Source of the DNA: Demetria terragena DSM 11295
GTDB taxonomy: Bacteria > Actinomycetota > Actinomycetes > Actinomycetales > Dermatophilaceae
DNA length: 64,000 nt
Reading direction: 5' to 3'
Assembly: GCF_000376825.1 (NCBI RefSeq)
Contig: NZ_AQXW01000004.1
Location: forward strand, 124,001-188,000
A program made the translations under genes and the position numbers. This document shows positions 35,703 to 44,279 of the stretch, in pieces (position 1 is the first letter of the stretch; each line of letters begins with the position of its first letter). The notes beneath the pieces were generated by a model, which was not told where the DNA came from, did not search any database, and saw nothing but the letters and a program-made list of their open reading frames with translations.

Positions 35703-36647
35703 TCATCGTGCCGATTCCAAGATGCCGACCAAGCGTTCGATCGGGTTAGCTGCGTCGTAGGTCCGCGCTATCTGCTCTAGTCGTCCTCGATCAGGAATGG
35801 TGGTGGGCAACGCGGTGTTGAGGTCCGCTGGGACGGGAACGTCGAGTGCCACGTTGACGACTTTCGGAGCAACGTCGAGGTAATCACTGGCCGCCTCGAG
35901 TCGGGTGCGCTGCGCGCCCTTGATCCGCGGGTCGCCGCCGTCGATGGCCGCTCGCAGGCTCGCCAAGTCGCCGTAGGTGGTGATCAGCTTCGCTGCGGTC
36001 TTGTCCCCAACTCCGGAGACACCAGGCAGTCCATCGCTGGTGTCTCCGCGAAGCATGGCCATCTCGGCATAGGCACGCCCGGTCGGAATTCCGTACTTCG
36101 CGGCCAACCAGGATTGATCAACGATGTCCGGATCGCGTACTCCACCCCGCGCCGTGTACAAAACCCGAACGCTCTGCTCGTCGTCGGCGAGCTGGAAGAG
36201 GTCACGATCACCCGTGACGATATCGACGATGGCGTCGCCATGCGCACGATGAGCGAGGGTGCCGATCACATCGTCGGCTTCATAGCCGTCGGCGCCAACG
36301 CGAGTGATTCCGGCAGCTTCAAGTACCGCAACGATGACCGGAACCTGCGGGGTGAGTTCTTCGGGCGAGTCCTCTTCGACGTCCGCACCTTCGACGACTC
36401 GATGCGCCTTATAGGAGGGGATCGCCTCAACGCGGAAGGCGGGACGCCAGTCGTTGTCCCAGCACGCCACCATGTTGGTGGGTTGGTACGTGGTGATCAG
36501 TGTCGCGACCATGTCGATGAATCCACGCAGTGCATTGTTAGGTGGCTCGGACGCCGATGTACGCCGGTCCGGGACGCCATAGAACGCCCGAAAATAGAGG
36601 GAGGCGGAGTCCAACAGCATTAACCGACGCGTTGTCATGGGCCCCAT
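35703..36647 (-). CDS. 5'-3' exonuclease (PolA N-terminal/FEN-like domain)
   Basis: A 314-aa stand-alone 5'-nuclease. Acidic metal-binding motifs LMLLDSASLYFRAF, CWDNDWRPAFR, DGYEADDVIG and VTGDRDLFQL are intact, and the helix-hairpin-helix GDTSDGLPGVSGVGDKTAAK binds DNA. Such ExoIX-like proteins can replace the flap nuclease of DNA polymerase I. ATG 36647 or 36638 is the likely start, because the longer frame to 36737 would run into the divergent Lrp gene. Confidence 0.92.
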   Translation of the reverse strand: MGPMTTRRLMLLDSASLYFRAFYGVPDRRTSASEPPNNALRGFIDMVATLITTYQPTNMVACWDNDWRPAFRVEAIPSYKAHRVVEGADVEEDSPEELTPQVPVIVAVLEAAGITRVGADGYEADDVIGTLAHRAHGDAIVDIVTGDRDLFQLADDEQSVRVLYTARGGVRDPDIVDQSWLAAKYGIPTGRAYAEMAMLRGDTSDGLPGVSGVGDKTAAKLITTYGDLASLRAAIDGGDPRIKGAQRTRLEAASDYLDVAPKVVNVALDVPVPADLNTALPTTIPDRGRLEQIARTYDAANPIERLVGILESAR

Positions 36648-36702
36648 GCTTCCACTTTGCGCAGTGCTCCGCTGAATCCGTACGGCCAGCGAACCGAGCA
36701 CA

Positions 36703-36708
36703 TAGGGT
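36703..36708 (+). promoter_or_regulatory. -10 hexamer TAGGGT, leaderless type
   Basis: TAGGGT ends 6 nt before ATG 36715 of the Lrp-type regulator. Confidence 0.5.
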
Positions 36709-36714
36709 TCAGCC

Positions 36715-37161
36715 ATGGAACCGTTGGACAGGCGCATCGTGCAGCTGCTGGCTGAAGACGGCCGGATGAGCTTTACCGATCTTGGAAAGCAAACCGGCCT
36801 GTCGACGTCAGCAGTTCACCAGCGGGTTCGCCGACTGGAGGAGCGGGGCGTCATCCGCGGTTATCGCGCGCAGGTGGACCACTCCGAGACCGAGCTTGCT
36901 TTGACCGCGCTCATCTCGGTCACGCCCTTCGACCCGGCAGCACCCGACGATGTCCCAGACCGACTCCGTCACCTGCACCAGATCGTCTCGTGCTACTCGG
37001 TCGCGGGCGAGGAGAGTTACGTCCTGCTCGTCCGGGTCGCCTCACCGTTGGCGCTGGAAGACCTGTTGGCGCGCATCCGTGCGGCCAGCAATGTTACGAC
37101 GCGCACAACCGTGGTGTTGAGCACTCCGTGGGAGGACCGCTCGGCAATCACTGACACCTGA
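36715..37161 (+). CDS. Lrp/AsnC family transcriptional regulator
   Basis: A 148-aa regulator. The N-terminal helix-turn-helix spans residues 3-60 (LDRRIVQLLAEDGRMSFTDL, then VHQRVRRLEERGVIRGYRA), followed by the RAM ligand-binding domain (residues 65-140) that usually senses an amino acid. It is divergent from the 5'-nuclease gene, with 67 nt between. Targets and ligand unknown. Confidence 0.93.
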   Translation: MEPLDRRIVQLLAEDGRMSFTDLGKQTGLSTSAVHQRVRRLEERGVIRGYRAQVDHSETELALTALISVTPFDPAAPDDVPDRLRHLHQIVSCYSVAGEESYVLLVRVASPLALEDLLARIRAASNVTTRTTVVLSTPWEDRSAITDT

Positions 37162-37182
37162 GCGTCCCCTCACGGAGTCGCG

Positions 37183-38067
37183 TCAGTTCTTGCCCGTTCC
37201 TGGCAGGATCCCGGCGTCAATGACCTTCTTGACGTAGGGCCGCACACGTTCGAGCAACTCGGTCGCGCCTTCGGCGTCACGCCACACCGCTGCATCGTCG
37301 GTAGCGAGTTCAATGGCGTCGTAGAGTTCGCCTCCGGCGGCCGTGAGCGTTTCCTTGCCGTCGGCACTGGTCAGAATCCCGCGTGTCGCCAGGCGGTCGG
37401 CGGTCGATGCCCACTCATCCTCGCTCCATCCGCGGGTACGCATGGAGGCCGCGCGGCCCATCCCACGCTTGCGGACAGTGGGGTCTGGATGGGTGGCCTC
37501 GTGGAAGACCAACGCCTCAAGCGGCTCCAGCCCAGCCTGAGTAAGAACGGCGATATGCGCGTCGCCCCGCCACTCCCGCAGAACGCTGGTGGCGTGCCAT
37601 AGCGCAAGGTGCGGCTGCTCCGGCCACGCGACACTGCTCCACGCAGAGGCGAGCGGGCGACCGACATAACTTTGGGCTTGGGCGATCTGTCGAAGGCCGG
37701 CCGCCACCTTCGCGATTTCGGGATCATCGATGGACGCTCCGAGCGCCTCCCGAACCGACTTGTCGACGGCTTGCTCGCGCAACTCCATGACCGCGCTCAG
37801 CCCGTGGGCCACCGCGCCGTCCCAGCCTGCACTGATTACGGCGGGGGAGAAGTTGAAGAAACAGGACGTCACGACCGCATCAGGGGTGGCGCCCAACGGC
37901 CCACCACGAGCACCCACATAGCCCGCCTTCCAGTTCAGGCCAGCCGACTTGGTGATCTCAGTGAGATGCGGGCTGAAGTAGGCAATGACGTGCAGCGGCT
38001 CGAGGGTCTCGTACGCCGCGCGCGCCAGCTTGCGGGCGCCGTCATCGTGCTGAAGTGGCAGGGTCAT
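37183..38067 (-). CDS. SCO6745 family (SalK-like) protein
   Basis: A 294-aa protein of the actinobacterial SCO6745/SalK-like family, recognised by its N-terminal ARAAYETLEPLHVIAYFSPH and central ALWHATSVLREWRGDAHIA with an H-x-RGD motif. The C-terminus resembles a winged-helix (residues 225-270). Start has GAGGAG 6 nt upstream. Ten bases downstream of the YbaK gene, so cotranscribed. Role unknown. Confidence 0.75.
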   Translation of the reverse strand: MTLPLQHDDGARKLARAAYETLEPLHVIAYFSPHLTEITKSAGLNWKAGYVGARGGPLGATPDAVVTSCFFNFSPAVISAGWDGAVAHGLSAVMELREQAVDKSVREALGASIDDPEIAKVAAGLRQIAQAQSYVGRPLASAWSSVAWPEQPHLALWHATSVLREWRGDAHIAVLTQAGLEPLEALVFHEATHPDPTVRKRGMGRAASMRTRGWSEDEWASTADRLATRGILTSADGKETLTAAGGELYDAIELATDDAAVWRDAEGATELLERVRPYVKKVIDAGILPGTGKN

Positions 38068-38077
38068 TCATTACTCC

Positions 38078-38572
38078 TCAAGAAGTGCGGGCGATCGCTG
38101 CGGTTCGCGCGGACGCCAAGATGACGAGGTCATCAGGCGCGAGCTCCAGGTCGAGTCCGCGTCGCCCGCCGCTGATGAGCACGGTGTCACACATCGTCGC
38201 TGAATCGTCGATGACGGTCCGTAGGCGCCTTCGCTGTCCGATCGGACTGATCGCGCCGACGATGTAGCCCGTGGCTTTCTCGGCATCATCGGGTGTGGCC
38301 ATCGCGACCCGTTTGACACCCAAGGTCACCGCCATGGCCTTGACGTCGAGGAACCTCGTCACGGGGACGACGGCCACCGCCAGGTCGGAACCGTCATCGA
38401 CGAGAAGTGTCTTGAAGATGCGTGCCGGATCGACGTCGAGCTTGCGGGCTGCCTCGGCTCCGTAGTCCGTGACCGCTGGGTCATGGTCATAGCGCCGTTC
38501 GGTGTAGTGGATCTCTGCCCGTGCGAGCGCCTGTGTCGCAGGTGAAGTGTTTGCGCGTGATCTGCGTGCCAA
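38078..38572 (-). CDS. ybaK: YbaK/EbsC family Cys-tRNA(Pro) deacylase
   Basis: A 164-aa editing protein that hydrolyses Cys-tRNA(Pro). The conserved lysine lies in RIFKTLLVDD, with AVVPVTRFLDVKA and the GYIVGAISPIGQ loop characteristic of YbaK. TTG 38572 is chosen as start because GGAGG lies 6 nt upstream, a better placement than TTG 38578. Heads a two-gene operon with the SCO6745 family gene. Confidence 0.9.
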   Translation of the reverse strand: MARRSRANTSPATQALARAEIHYTERRYDHDPAVTDYGAEAARKLDVDPARIFKTLLVDDGSDLAVAVVPVTRFLDVKAMAVTLGVKRVAMATPDDAEKATGYIVGAISPIGQRRRLRTVIDDSATMCDTVLISGGRRGLDLELAPDDLVILASARTAAIARTS

Positions 38573-38664
38573 GGTCAACCTCCGGTGGCGATCGTGCCAC
38601 GCTCCGAAACGGTGGTGTGTTTTCCCTCACGAGCGGCCCGAGTTCTTCCCCTCCTGCAACACCT

Positions 38665-38702
38665 CGCTGACCTGCGAAAACGCACAAACCTGCAGGTCAG
38701 CG
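38665..38702. promoter_or_regulatory. Inverted repeat, 11-bp arms with 16-nt loop
   Basis: CGCTGACCTGC at 38665-38675 and its exact complement at 38692-38702 flank a 16-nt A-rich loop. It sits 5 nt before the TTGACA of the next promoter, so operator use is likelier than termination. Confidence 0.45.
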
Positions 38703-38707
38703 GCCGG

Positions 38708-38735
38708 TTGACAGCAAATATGTGCCGAGTAGTGT
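38708..38735 (+). promoter_or_regulatory. Strong vegetative-type promoter (TTGACA-N16-TAGTGT)
   Basis: A perfect -35 TTGACA (38708-38713), 16-nt spacer and TAGTGT (38730-38735). Transcription would start near 38742 and run 134 nt to lnt, in addition to the proximal leaderless start. Confidence 0.6.
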
Positions 38736-38863
38736 TCCTCGGGTGCTCGGCTCGCAATCAGTCGATGCCTCAGACGATGGGCCCTCATACCTAGTAGAAA
38801 ACAGTGGCCCGAGCGGACGGCTCGGTCACTGGCCCCAACGGTGCGAGGGCCCATCGGTCTGCC

Positions 38864-38869
38864 TACGCT
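38864..38869 (+). promoter_or_regulatory. -10 hexamer TACGCT of lnt, leaderless type
   Basis: TACGCT ends 6 nt before ATG 38876 and supports that start rather than GTG 38804. Confidence 0.5.
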
Positions 38870-38875
38870 GGCCCG

Positions 38876-40480
38876 ATGGTGATCCGGCTCCTTCTCGCAG
38901 TTGCGGCGGGGTTGGCTTTATGGCTGGCGCAACCTGGCTACGACTGGTGGCCGTTAGCGTTCGTGGGAATCGCCTTGTTCGCCCTGGTGACGGCCAGCCT
39001 GCCCGAGGGGCACCAGAAGCGCCGAGGCTTTGTCTTGGGCATGGTGATGGGCCTGGCGACGTTCATTCCCACACTCAGTTGGAGCGGAATCTACGTCGGC
39101 GCCTTTCCCTGGTTTGCCCTGGCGACGGCCTCGGCCGTCTATATCGGTTTCCTTGGGATGGCACTTGCCGTCCTCCAGCGAGGGGGCGTGCGAGTCTTCG
39201 TCGGGGCCGCAGCGTGGGTGGCTATGGAGGCGGTGCGCTCAAGTGTGCCGTTTGGTGGCTTTCCATGGGCGCGGGTCGCTTTCTCGCAGACAGACGGTCC
39301 GCTCGTTCATCTCGCATCGCTGGCCGGTGCCCCTGGGGTGACCTATGCCGTCGCCGTCATCGCAGGTGCCGTGGCACTGCTCGGGCAATACCTGCTGGCC
39401 CGCCGAGACGCCGCGCCGGCGGTGCGCCTGCGCACGGTCACCATGGCTGTTGCAGCAGCCGCACTGATGCTTCTCATCAGTATTCCGTGGCCGACCCCGA
39501 CCGATGGTGAGGCATTGACGGTGGCTGGGATTCAGGGCAATGTCCCGCAGGCGGGCCTAGAGTTCAACGCACAGCGACGAGCCGTGCTCAACAATCACCT
39601 GGCGCTGACCCGGAGCGTCGCGCGCCGCGTCAAGACGGGTGCACTTCCACAGCCCGAAGTCGTGCTGTGGCCAGAGAACTCCTCCGACATCGACCCTACG
39701 AGGGACCCCAGTGCGGGACTGGCGATCGAGTCCGCCGTAGAAGCGGTCGGCGTACCCACGTTGGTGGGGGCGGTGCTCCAAGAGCCGTCCCCGAACGTCA
39801 GCAACACCTCGCTGCTCTATCAACCCGGCCAAGGCATCACTGACAGGTACGTCAAGCAGCGGCCGGCGCCGTTTGCCGAGTACATCCCCTATAGGTCATT
39901 CTTCCGGTTTTTCAGCGACAAGGTCGACCTCGTCACTGCAGACTTCGCTGCCGGCGACACCGTGGGGCTCATGGAGGTACCGACCAGCAAGGGCACGGTG
40001 CGGATCGCCCCCATCATCTGCTTCGAGGTCGCGTACGACGACCTCACCCGCGATCCAGTCAAGGGCGGCGCCCAGTTGCTGGTGGTGCAGACCAATAACG
40101 CCACGTTCGGCTACTCCGACGAGTCAGTGCAGCAACTAGCGATCTCACGACTTCGTGCCATCGAACATGGCCGCAGCATCGTGCACGTGTCGACGGTGGG
40201 GGAGAGCGCCCTCATCACCCCCGACGGCGCGACCCATCAACAATCTGAACTGTTCACGGCGAAGGCGATGGTCGGCGATGTGCCGCTACGCACTGCGACC
40301 ACCCTGGCCACGCGGGTCGGTCGCATCCCCGAACTGGGGTGGTGTGCCGTAGCCGCGATAGCCATCGTGCTGGCCTGGAATCGAGAGCGAGGGCGTCGCG
40401 CGGGTACAGTGCCGACCCAGGATCGTGATTTGGCACGACCGCAGACCCACGATTCGAAGGACGACAATGACGACGCGTGA
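38876..40480 (+). CDS. lnt: Apolipoprotein N-acyltransferase
   Basis: A 534-aa membrane enzyme that N-acylates the N-terminal cysteine of lipoproteins. About seven helices fill residues 1-205, followed by a nitrilase domain. The catalytic triad reads as E267 (LWPENSSDID), K327 (RYVKQRPAP) and C382 (ICFEVAYDD). ATG 38876 is set by the -10 hexamer at 38864. It overlaps ppm1 by 14 bp, the arrangement seen where Lnt and Ppm1 are separate polypeptides rather than fused as in M. tuberculosis. Confidence 0.95.
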   Translation: MVIRLLLAVAAGLALWLAQPGYDWWPLAFVGIALFALVTASLPEGHQKRRGFVLGMVMGLATFIPTLSWSGIYVGAFPWFALATASAVYIGFLGMALAVLQRGGVRVFVGAAAWVAMEAVRSSVPFGGFPWARVAFSQTDGPLVHLASLAGAPGVTYAVAVIAGAVALLGQYLLARRDAAPAVRLRTVTMAVAAAALMLLISIPWPTPTDGEALTVAGIQGNVPQAGLEFNAQRRAVLNNHLALTRSVARRVKTGALPQPEVVLWPENSSDIDPTRDPSAGLAIESAVEAVGVPTLVGAVLQEPSPNVSNTSLLYQPGQGITDRYVKQRPAPFAEYIPYRSFFRFFSDKVDLVTADFAAGDTVGLMEVPTSKGTVRIAPIICFEVAYDDLTRDPVKGGAQLLVVQTNNATFGYSDESVQQLAISRLRAIEHGRSIVHVSTVGESALITPDGATHQQSELFTAKAMVGDVPLRTATTLATRVGRIPELGWCAVAAIAIVLAWNRERGRRAGTVPTQDRDLARPQTHDSKDDNDDA

Positions 40481-41309
40481 CGAGGAGCCCACGATCGCCG
40501 CCGCGCGCTCCGAGGAGCGCGTTCCAGATCGTCGAACGCTGGTGCTCGTCCCGACCTACAACGAGCGTGACAACCTGCCATTGCTCATCCAGAAGGTCCG
40601 GGCCGCTGTTCCGGCTGCGGATGTTCTGGTCCTGGATGACAACTCCCCGGACGGCACGGGGGACGTCGCTGACCAACTGGCCGCAGCGGATCCGCACGTA
40701 TCGGTGCTGCACCGAACGGAAAAGGCCGGTCTCGGCGCGGCATACCTCGCTGGCTTCGACTGGGGCCTGCAGCGCGGGTACGAACTCCTGGTCGAGATCG
40801 ACGCCGATGGGTCCCATCCGCCAACCGTGCTGCCGACCATGCTGAGGGCTGCCGAAGACGCGGATGTCGTCATTGGCTCTCGTTATGTTCCGGGCGGCTC
40901 GGTGGTCAACTGGCCGATGCACCGACAGTTGCTTAGCCGCGGCGGAAATCTGTACATCAAGGTTCTCTTGAGCATGCCGGTCAATGATGCGACCGCTGGC
41001 TATCGGGTGTACCGCGCGACTGCCCTGCATCACATCGGACTGGACTCGGTCAGTTCGACGGGCTACTGCTTCCAGACCGACCTCACCTGGCGGGCGACCC
41101 GCGGCGGGTTGCGGGTCCGGGAGGTCCCGATCACCTTCGTGGAGCGGGAAATCGGTGAGTCCAAAATGAATCCTGAGGTTGCTCGGGAGTCACTCGTCCG
41201 GATCACTGGATGGGGCATCGGCTATCGCGCTGAGCAGGTACGGAACATCGCCGATGGGGCTGTGCGTTCTATCAGACGACGGCGAAACACCAAGTCTTCG
41301 CTACCGTGA
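40467..41309 (+). CDS. ppm1: Polyprenol monophosphomannose synthase
   Basis: A 280-aa GT2 enzyme transferring mannose from GDP-mannose to polyprenyl phosphate, donor for periplasmic mannosyltransfer in glycolipids and glycoproteins. Motifs: LVPTYNERDNLPLL, LDDNSPDGTGD, and DAD in LLVEIDADGSHPP. AAGGA lies 7 nt before ATG 40467; the longer frame from 40425 lies in lnt. The C-terminal tail is basic. Its neighbour lnt corresponds to mycobacterial Ppm2. Confidence 0.93.
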   Translation: MTTRDEEPTIAAARSEERVPDRRTLVLVPTYNERDNLPLLIQKVRAAVPAADVLVLDDNSPDGTGDVADQLAAADPHVSVLHRTEKAGLGAAYLAGFDWGLQRGYELLVEIDADGSHPPTVLPTMLRAAEDADVVIGSRYVPGGSVVNWPMHRQLLSRGGNLYIKVLLSMPVNDATAGYRVYRATALHHIGLDSVSSTGYCFQTDLTWRATRGGLRVREVPITFVEREIGESKMNPEVARESLVRITGWGIGYRAEQVRNIADGAVRSIRRRRNTKSSLP

Positions 41310-41331
41310 ATCCACCAGGAGTGAACGCATC

Positions 41332-41883
41332 ATGACCCAGCCTGCTGCTCAGCCTGCCCGCGCCGGGCGCAGATGGCGTTTGATCCCGCCCTTGTTCCTC
41401 CTCGCCGAGGTCGTCGTGGTGATCGGGTTATTCCAGTTCATCGGATGGTGGACCGTCGTCGTCCTGCTAGGGCTTTCGGCCCTCGGCGTCGTGGTCATCA
41501 GCACCAACACGCGCCGCTCGTGGCGGGATATTCAGACCATGCGGCGAACCGGCGAAGCGCCCGAACGCACCGCGGGGGATACGGCATTCGTCGTGCTTGC
41601 TGGGGTCCTCTTGATCTTTCCCGGCATTCTCAGCAGCGTCCTAGGACTGCTGCTGCTCGTGCCGCTCACCCGGACGTGGCTGCGTCGGCTGGTGGGTGTC
41701 GCGGCATCTCGAACGTTGTTGCGCACTATGGGCGTCCGCGTCCACCACGGGGCTGGTGGATCACCATTCGGTGACGTCGTTCAAGGGGAAACTTCACCTC
41801 GCGCCCAGGCGCAGCCGCAGGCCTACGAGCAGGTCCCGCCGGCCGCCCTCGAGGGCAAGATCGTGGACAAGCCGACTGACTGA
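41332..41883 (+). CDS. FxsA family membrane protein
   Basis: A 183-aa protein with the FxsA layout: two N-terminal helices (PPLFLLAEVVVVIGLFQFIG), a cytoplasmic link, then AFVVLAGVLLIFPGILSSVLGLLLL with the LL.PG turn and RTWLRRL. A variable C-terminal 60 residues are Gln/Pro-rich. AGGAG lies 10 nt before ATG 41332. Named from phage F exclusion suppression in E. coli; function here unknown. Third gene of the lnt-ppm1 operon. Confidence 0.88.
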   Translation: MTQPAAQPARAGRRWRLIPPLFLLAEVVVVIGLFQFIGWWTVVVLLGLSALGVVVISTNTRRSWRDIQTMRRTGEAPERTAGDTAFVVLAGVLLIFPGILSSVLGLLLLVPLTRTWLRRLVGVAASRTLLRTMGVRVHHGAGGSPFGDVVQGETSPRAQAQPQAYEQVPPAALEGKIVDKPTD

Positions 41884-41913
41884 TGCCCGTGCGCCGGTGA
41901 TGCGCACAGCAAA

Positions 41914-41947
41914 AGGCCCCGACACCATTTTTATGGTGGCGGGGCCT
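41914..41947. terminator. Bidirectional hairpin terminator
   Basis: Fifteen-base arms (41914-41928 and 41933-41947) with one mismatch, four-T loop, preceded by AAAA, between the convergent fxsA and rbpA genes. Confidence 0.8.
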
Positions 41948-41968
41948 CTCGGCGTGATCAACGAACTG

Positions 41969-42328
41969 TCAAGCGCTGCGCTTGCGACGAGGCTTCTCGC
42001 CGCGCTGCTCACGCAGCCAGGTCAATCGTTCCTCGAGTAGCTCTTCCAGCTCAGGAACCGAGCGCCGCTCAAGCAACATGTCCCAGTGCGTGCGCTGCGG
42101 CTTTACCGGCTTGCGCTCCGGCTCAGGGCCATCTACCAACTGGGCCTCGCGGCCGCAACGGCATTCCCACAACGAGGGGACGTCGGCCTCGACGGAGAAC
42201 GGAAGTTCAGTCGTGTGACCCTCGGAGCACGCATAGCGGGTGAGCCGCCGGTCGGAAAGCGTCACCCCGTCGTCGGTCTCCAGGGACAGCGTGCTGAGGT
42301 TCGTCCCCCGCAATGAACGCTCTGCCAT
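41969..42328 (-). CDS. rbpA: RNA polymerase-binding protein RbpA
   Basis: A 119-aa general transcription activator that binds the primary sigma factor and stabilises open complexes. The N-terminal AERSLRGTNLS, the core ACSEGHTTELPFSVEADV with WECRCG, the basic linker (PERKPVKPQRTHWDML) and the sigma-binding LLERRSVPELEELLEERL are all present. TAGGAG lies 6 nt before ATG. A SigR/SigH-type promoter is found about 60 nt upstream. Confidence 0.97.
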   Translation of the reverse strand: MAERSLRGTNLSTLSLETDDGVTLSDRRLTRYACSEGHTTELPFSVEADVPSLWECRCGREAQLVDGPEPERKPVKPQRTHWDMLLERRSVPELEELLEERLTWLREQRGEKPRRKRSA

Positions 42329-42387
42329 GTCATCTCCTAGTCGTCGCCGGGCCGTGACTGGTCATGCCACAGCTGTCTGTGTGGTCT

Positions 42388-42413
42388 AACGACAATCAAG
42401 CCCGTCATGTTCC
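42388..42413 (-). promoter_or_regulatory. SigR/SigH-type ECF promoter of rbpA
   Basis: On the minus strand GGAAC (42413-42409), exactly 18 nt, then GTT (42390-42388), matching the GGAA(T/C)-N18-GTT consensus of thiol-stress sigma factors. rbpA is a known SigR target in Streptomyces. Confidence 0.55.
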
Positions 42414-42465
42414 GGCACCCGCGAGATATGACGTCCACATACCCCTCCACGTTGCATGATTTACG

Positions 42466-43848
42466 TCACACAACCGCAGGTACGTCGTTCCCCGCCTGCC
42501 GGATTCCTTCGCGGATGTTACAGCGAAACAGCAGGTAACCGCCAACACCAAAGAAGAGGATCAAGGCAACAATAGAGAGTCGATAGGATCCAGCGAATTG
42601 GTACACGAGCCCAAAGATCAGCGCTCCTGACCAACTGGTACCACGTTCCATCGCTTGGTACAGGCTGAAGAACTCTCCTTCGCGCCCCCGCGGAATCAAC
42701 TGACTGAACAGGGATCGTGCCAAGGCCTGCGTACCGCCGAGCACGATGCCGATGCCCACGGCGAGGACGAGCCAGAGTCCAAATTGTTGCGCGGGCATGA
42801 AGAACGCGACCACGACGACCGCCATCCATAGTCCGAGTCCCGACAGGATCATCTTCTTGGCGCCATGAACGGCAGCCATCCGGCCAAAGAGCAAGGCGCC
42901 GCCGACCGCAACAAATTGCACGAGAAGCACCGTCACGATGAGTTGACTCTCACCAAAACCGAGTTCCTGGTCGCCGTAGAGGCTGGCGCTGGCGATGACG
43001 GTCTGGATGCCGTCATTGAAAAAGAGGTAAGCGACCAGGAACAGCAGTGTTTGGGGGTAGAGGCGCAGTTCACGGAAGGTCGCCTGCAACTGGCGCAGGC
43101 TCCCACCGACCACGCCAGCCTTGGCGTCTACTGGCGTGACCTGCGTGCCTTTGACCTTCCGGAGGCCGAGGTAGGGGATCAGGGTGAAGATGGCCCACCA
43201 CAGGCCCGCTGACAGCAAACTCACCCGAACGGACATGCCCTTGGACATGCCGAAGGTCTCATACATCGAGACCACCACGAGGTTGATGGCTAGCAGGATT
43301 CCGCCGCCGAGGTAGCCCATGGCCCATCCACGGCTGGAGACGCCATCGCGTTCATCGGGGGTGGAGATTCGTACCAGCAGCGCGTCATAGACCACCAACG
43401 ACGAGCCCAGGGACACGGTGGCCAGGATGATGAGTGCGACCCCGAGCTGCCAGTTGGTTCCTTGCACAAAGAACATTCCGCAGGCAGCCGCGGATCCGAG
43501 CCAGGCAAAGCCGCCGAGAAGCCGGGTGGGCTGGCTGGTTCGGTCGACGATCGCGCCCGTGAAGATCAGCACGATGGCTGACACGATCGTCGCGACCGTC
43601 GTCGTATAGGGGGCCAGTGATCCCGGCGCAATTGGAATCCCCAGGACCGACAAGGTGGCATCACACTGGGCATTCTCGGCAAGTCCAGGACAGGCGGCTT
43701 CCTTGGCGATCGCCGTCAGGTAGGGCGCCATCAGGACCGTCGCAACCGTCGTCACATAAGCAGAATTGGCCCAGTCATACCAAAACCAACTCCGTTGGAA
43801 TTGACGACGAGATGCCAGGGGGATTTCGGGGGCAGCGGCCTCGGTCAC
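42466..43848 (-). CDS. MFS transporter (UMF1/Atg22-like)
   Basis: About 460 aa with 11-12 helices. The N-terminal SWFWYDWANSAYVTTVATVL matches the UMF1 (Atg22-type) MFS group; other marks are GAIVDRTSQPTRLLGGF and GRMAAVHGAKK loops. GTG 43848 (or GTG 43854) is the likely start; the longer frame to 43983 reads through upstream non-coding DNA. Yeast Atg22 exports vacuolar amino acids, but bacterial substrates are unknown. Confidence 0.85.
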   Translation of the reverse strand: MTEAAAPEIPLASRRQFQRSWFWYDWANSAYVTTVATVLMAPYLTAIAKEAACPGLAENAQCDATLSVLGIPIAPGSLAPYTTTVATIVSAIVLIFTGAIVDRTSQPTRLLGGFAWLGSAAACGMFFVQGTNWQLGVALIILATVSLGSSLVVYDALLVRISTPDERDGVSSRGWAMGYLGGGILLAINLVVVSMYETFGMSKGMSVRVSLLSAGLWWAIFTLIPYLGLRKVKGTQVTPVDAKAGVVGGSLRQLQATFRELRLYPQTLLFLVAYLFFNDGIQTVIASASLYGDQELGFGESQLIVTVLLVQFVAVGGALLFGRMAAVHGAKKMILSGLGLWMAVVVVAFFMPAQQFGLWLVLAVGIGIVLGGTQALARSLFSQLIPRGREGEFFSLYQAMERGTSWSGALIFGLVYQFAGSYRLSIVALILFFGVGGYLLFRCNIREGIRQAGNDVPAVV

Positions 43849-43997
43849 GAGCACACCATGGCACAGCGCGCGCACTATGGCATGGCCTTCGCGTCGTTTG
43901 TGACGTGTCGACGTGCTAGGCCCCGGCTTGCATCTGTCTTCTGAAACAGCAAGGGTGGAACAGAAGCGAATCGATGGACACATCTAAAGGAGTAGAC

Positions 43998-44192
43998 ATG
44001 GGATTCTTGGACAAGTTGCGCAACAAGGGCCAAGAGGCCAAGGGCAAGGCCGAGGAAGCCGTCGGTAACGCGCGTGGCGACAAGTCACAGGTTGCAGAGG
44101 GCAAGAGCGAGCAGGCCGAAGCCAACGTCCGCCAGGCGGGCGAAAGCGGCAAGGACGCCGTCAACAAGGCCAAGGACGCCTTCGACAAGTAG
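43998..44192 (+). CDS. CsbD family stress protein
   Basis: A 64-aa highly charged helical protein with repeated KxK/Q-A-E patterns (NKGQEAKGKAEEAVGNARG), typical of CsbD, a general-stress protein of unknown mechanism. AAAGGAG lies 6 nt before ATG 43998, so the longer frame from 43974 is not used. A very strong hairpin follows. Confidence 0.88.
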   Translation: MGFLDKLRNKGQEAKGKAEEAVGNARGDKSQVAEGKSEQAEANVRQAGESGKDAVNKAKDAFDK

Positions 44193-44204
44193 TCCGCAAG
44201 CACA

Positions 44205-44249
44205 ACACGACGAAGCCGGTTGGGAATTTCCCAACCGGCTTCGTCGTGT
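44205..44249. terminator. Perfect 22-bp hairpin terminator
   Basis: Arms of 22 bp (44205-44226 and 44228-44249) pair without mismatch around one central base, between csbD and the convergent GMC gene. Confidence 0.85.
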
Positions 44250-44279
44250 GATCTGACCACTGTCCTCAGACGGTGGATC

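Larger units (their letters stand above)
38573..38875. other. Intergenic region between ybaK and lnt
   Basis: No convincing gene is seen in these 303 bases. They hold an 11-bp inverted repeat (38665-38702), a consensus-like promoter (38708-38735), and the -10 hexamer of lnt (38864-38869), listed separately. Confidence 0.6.
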
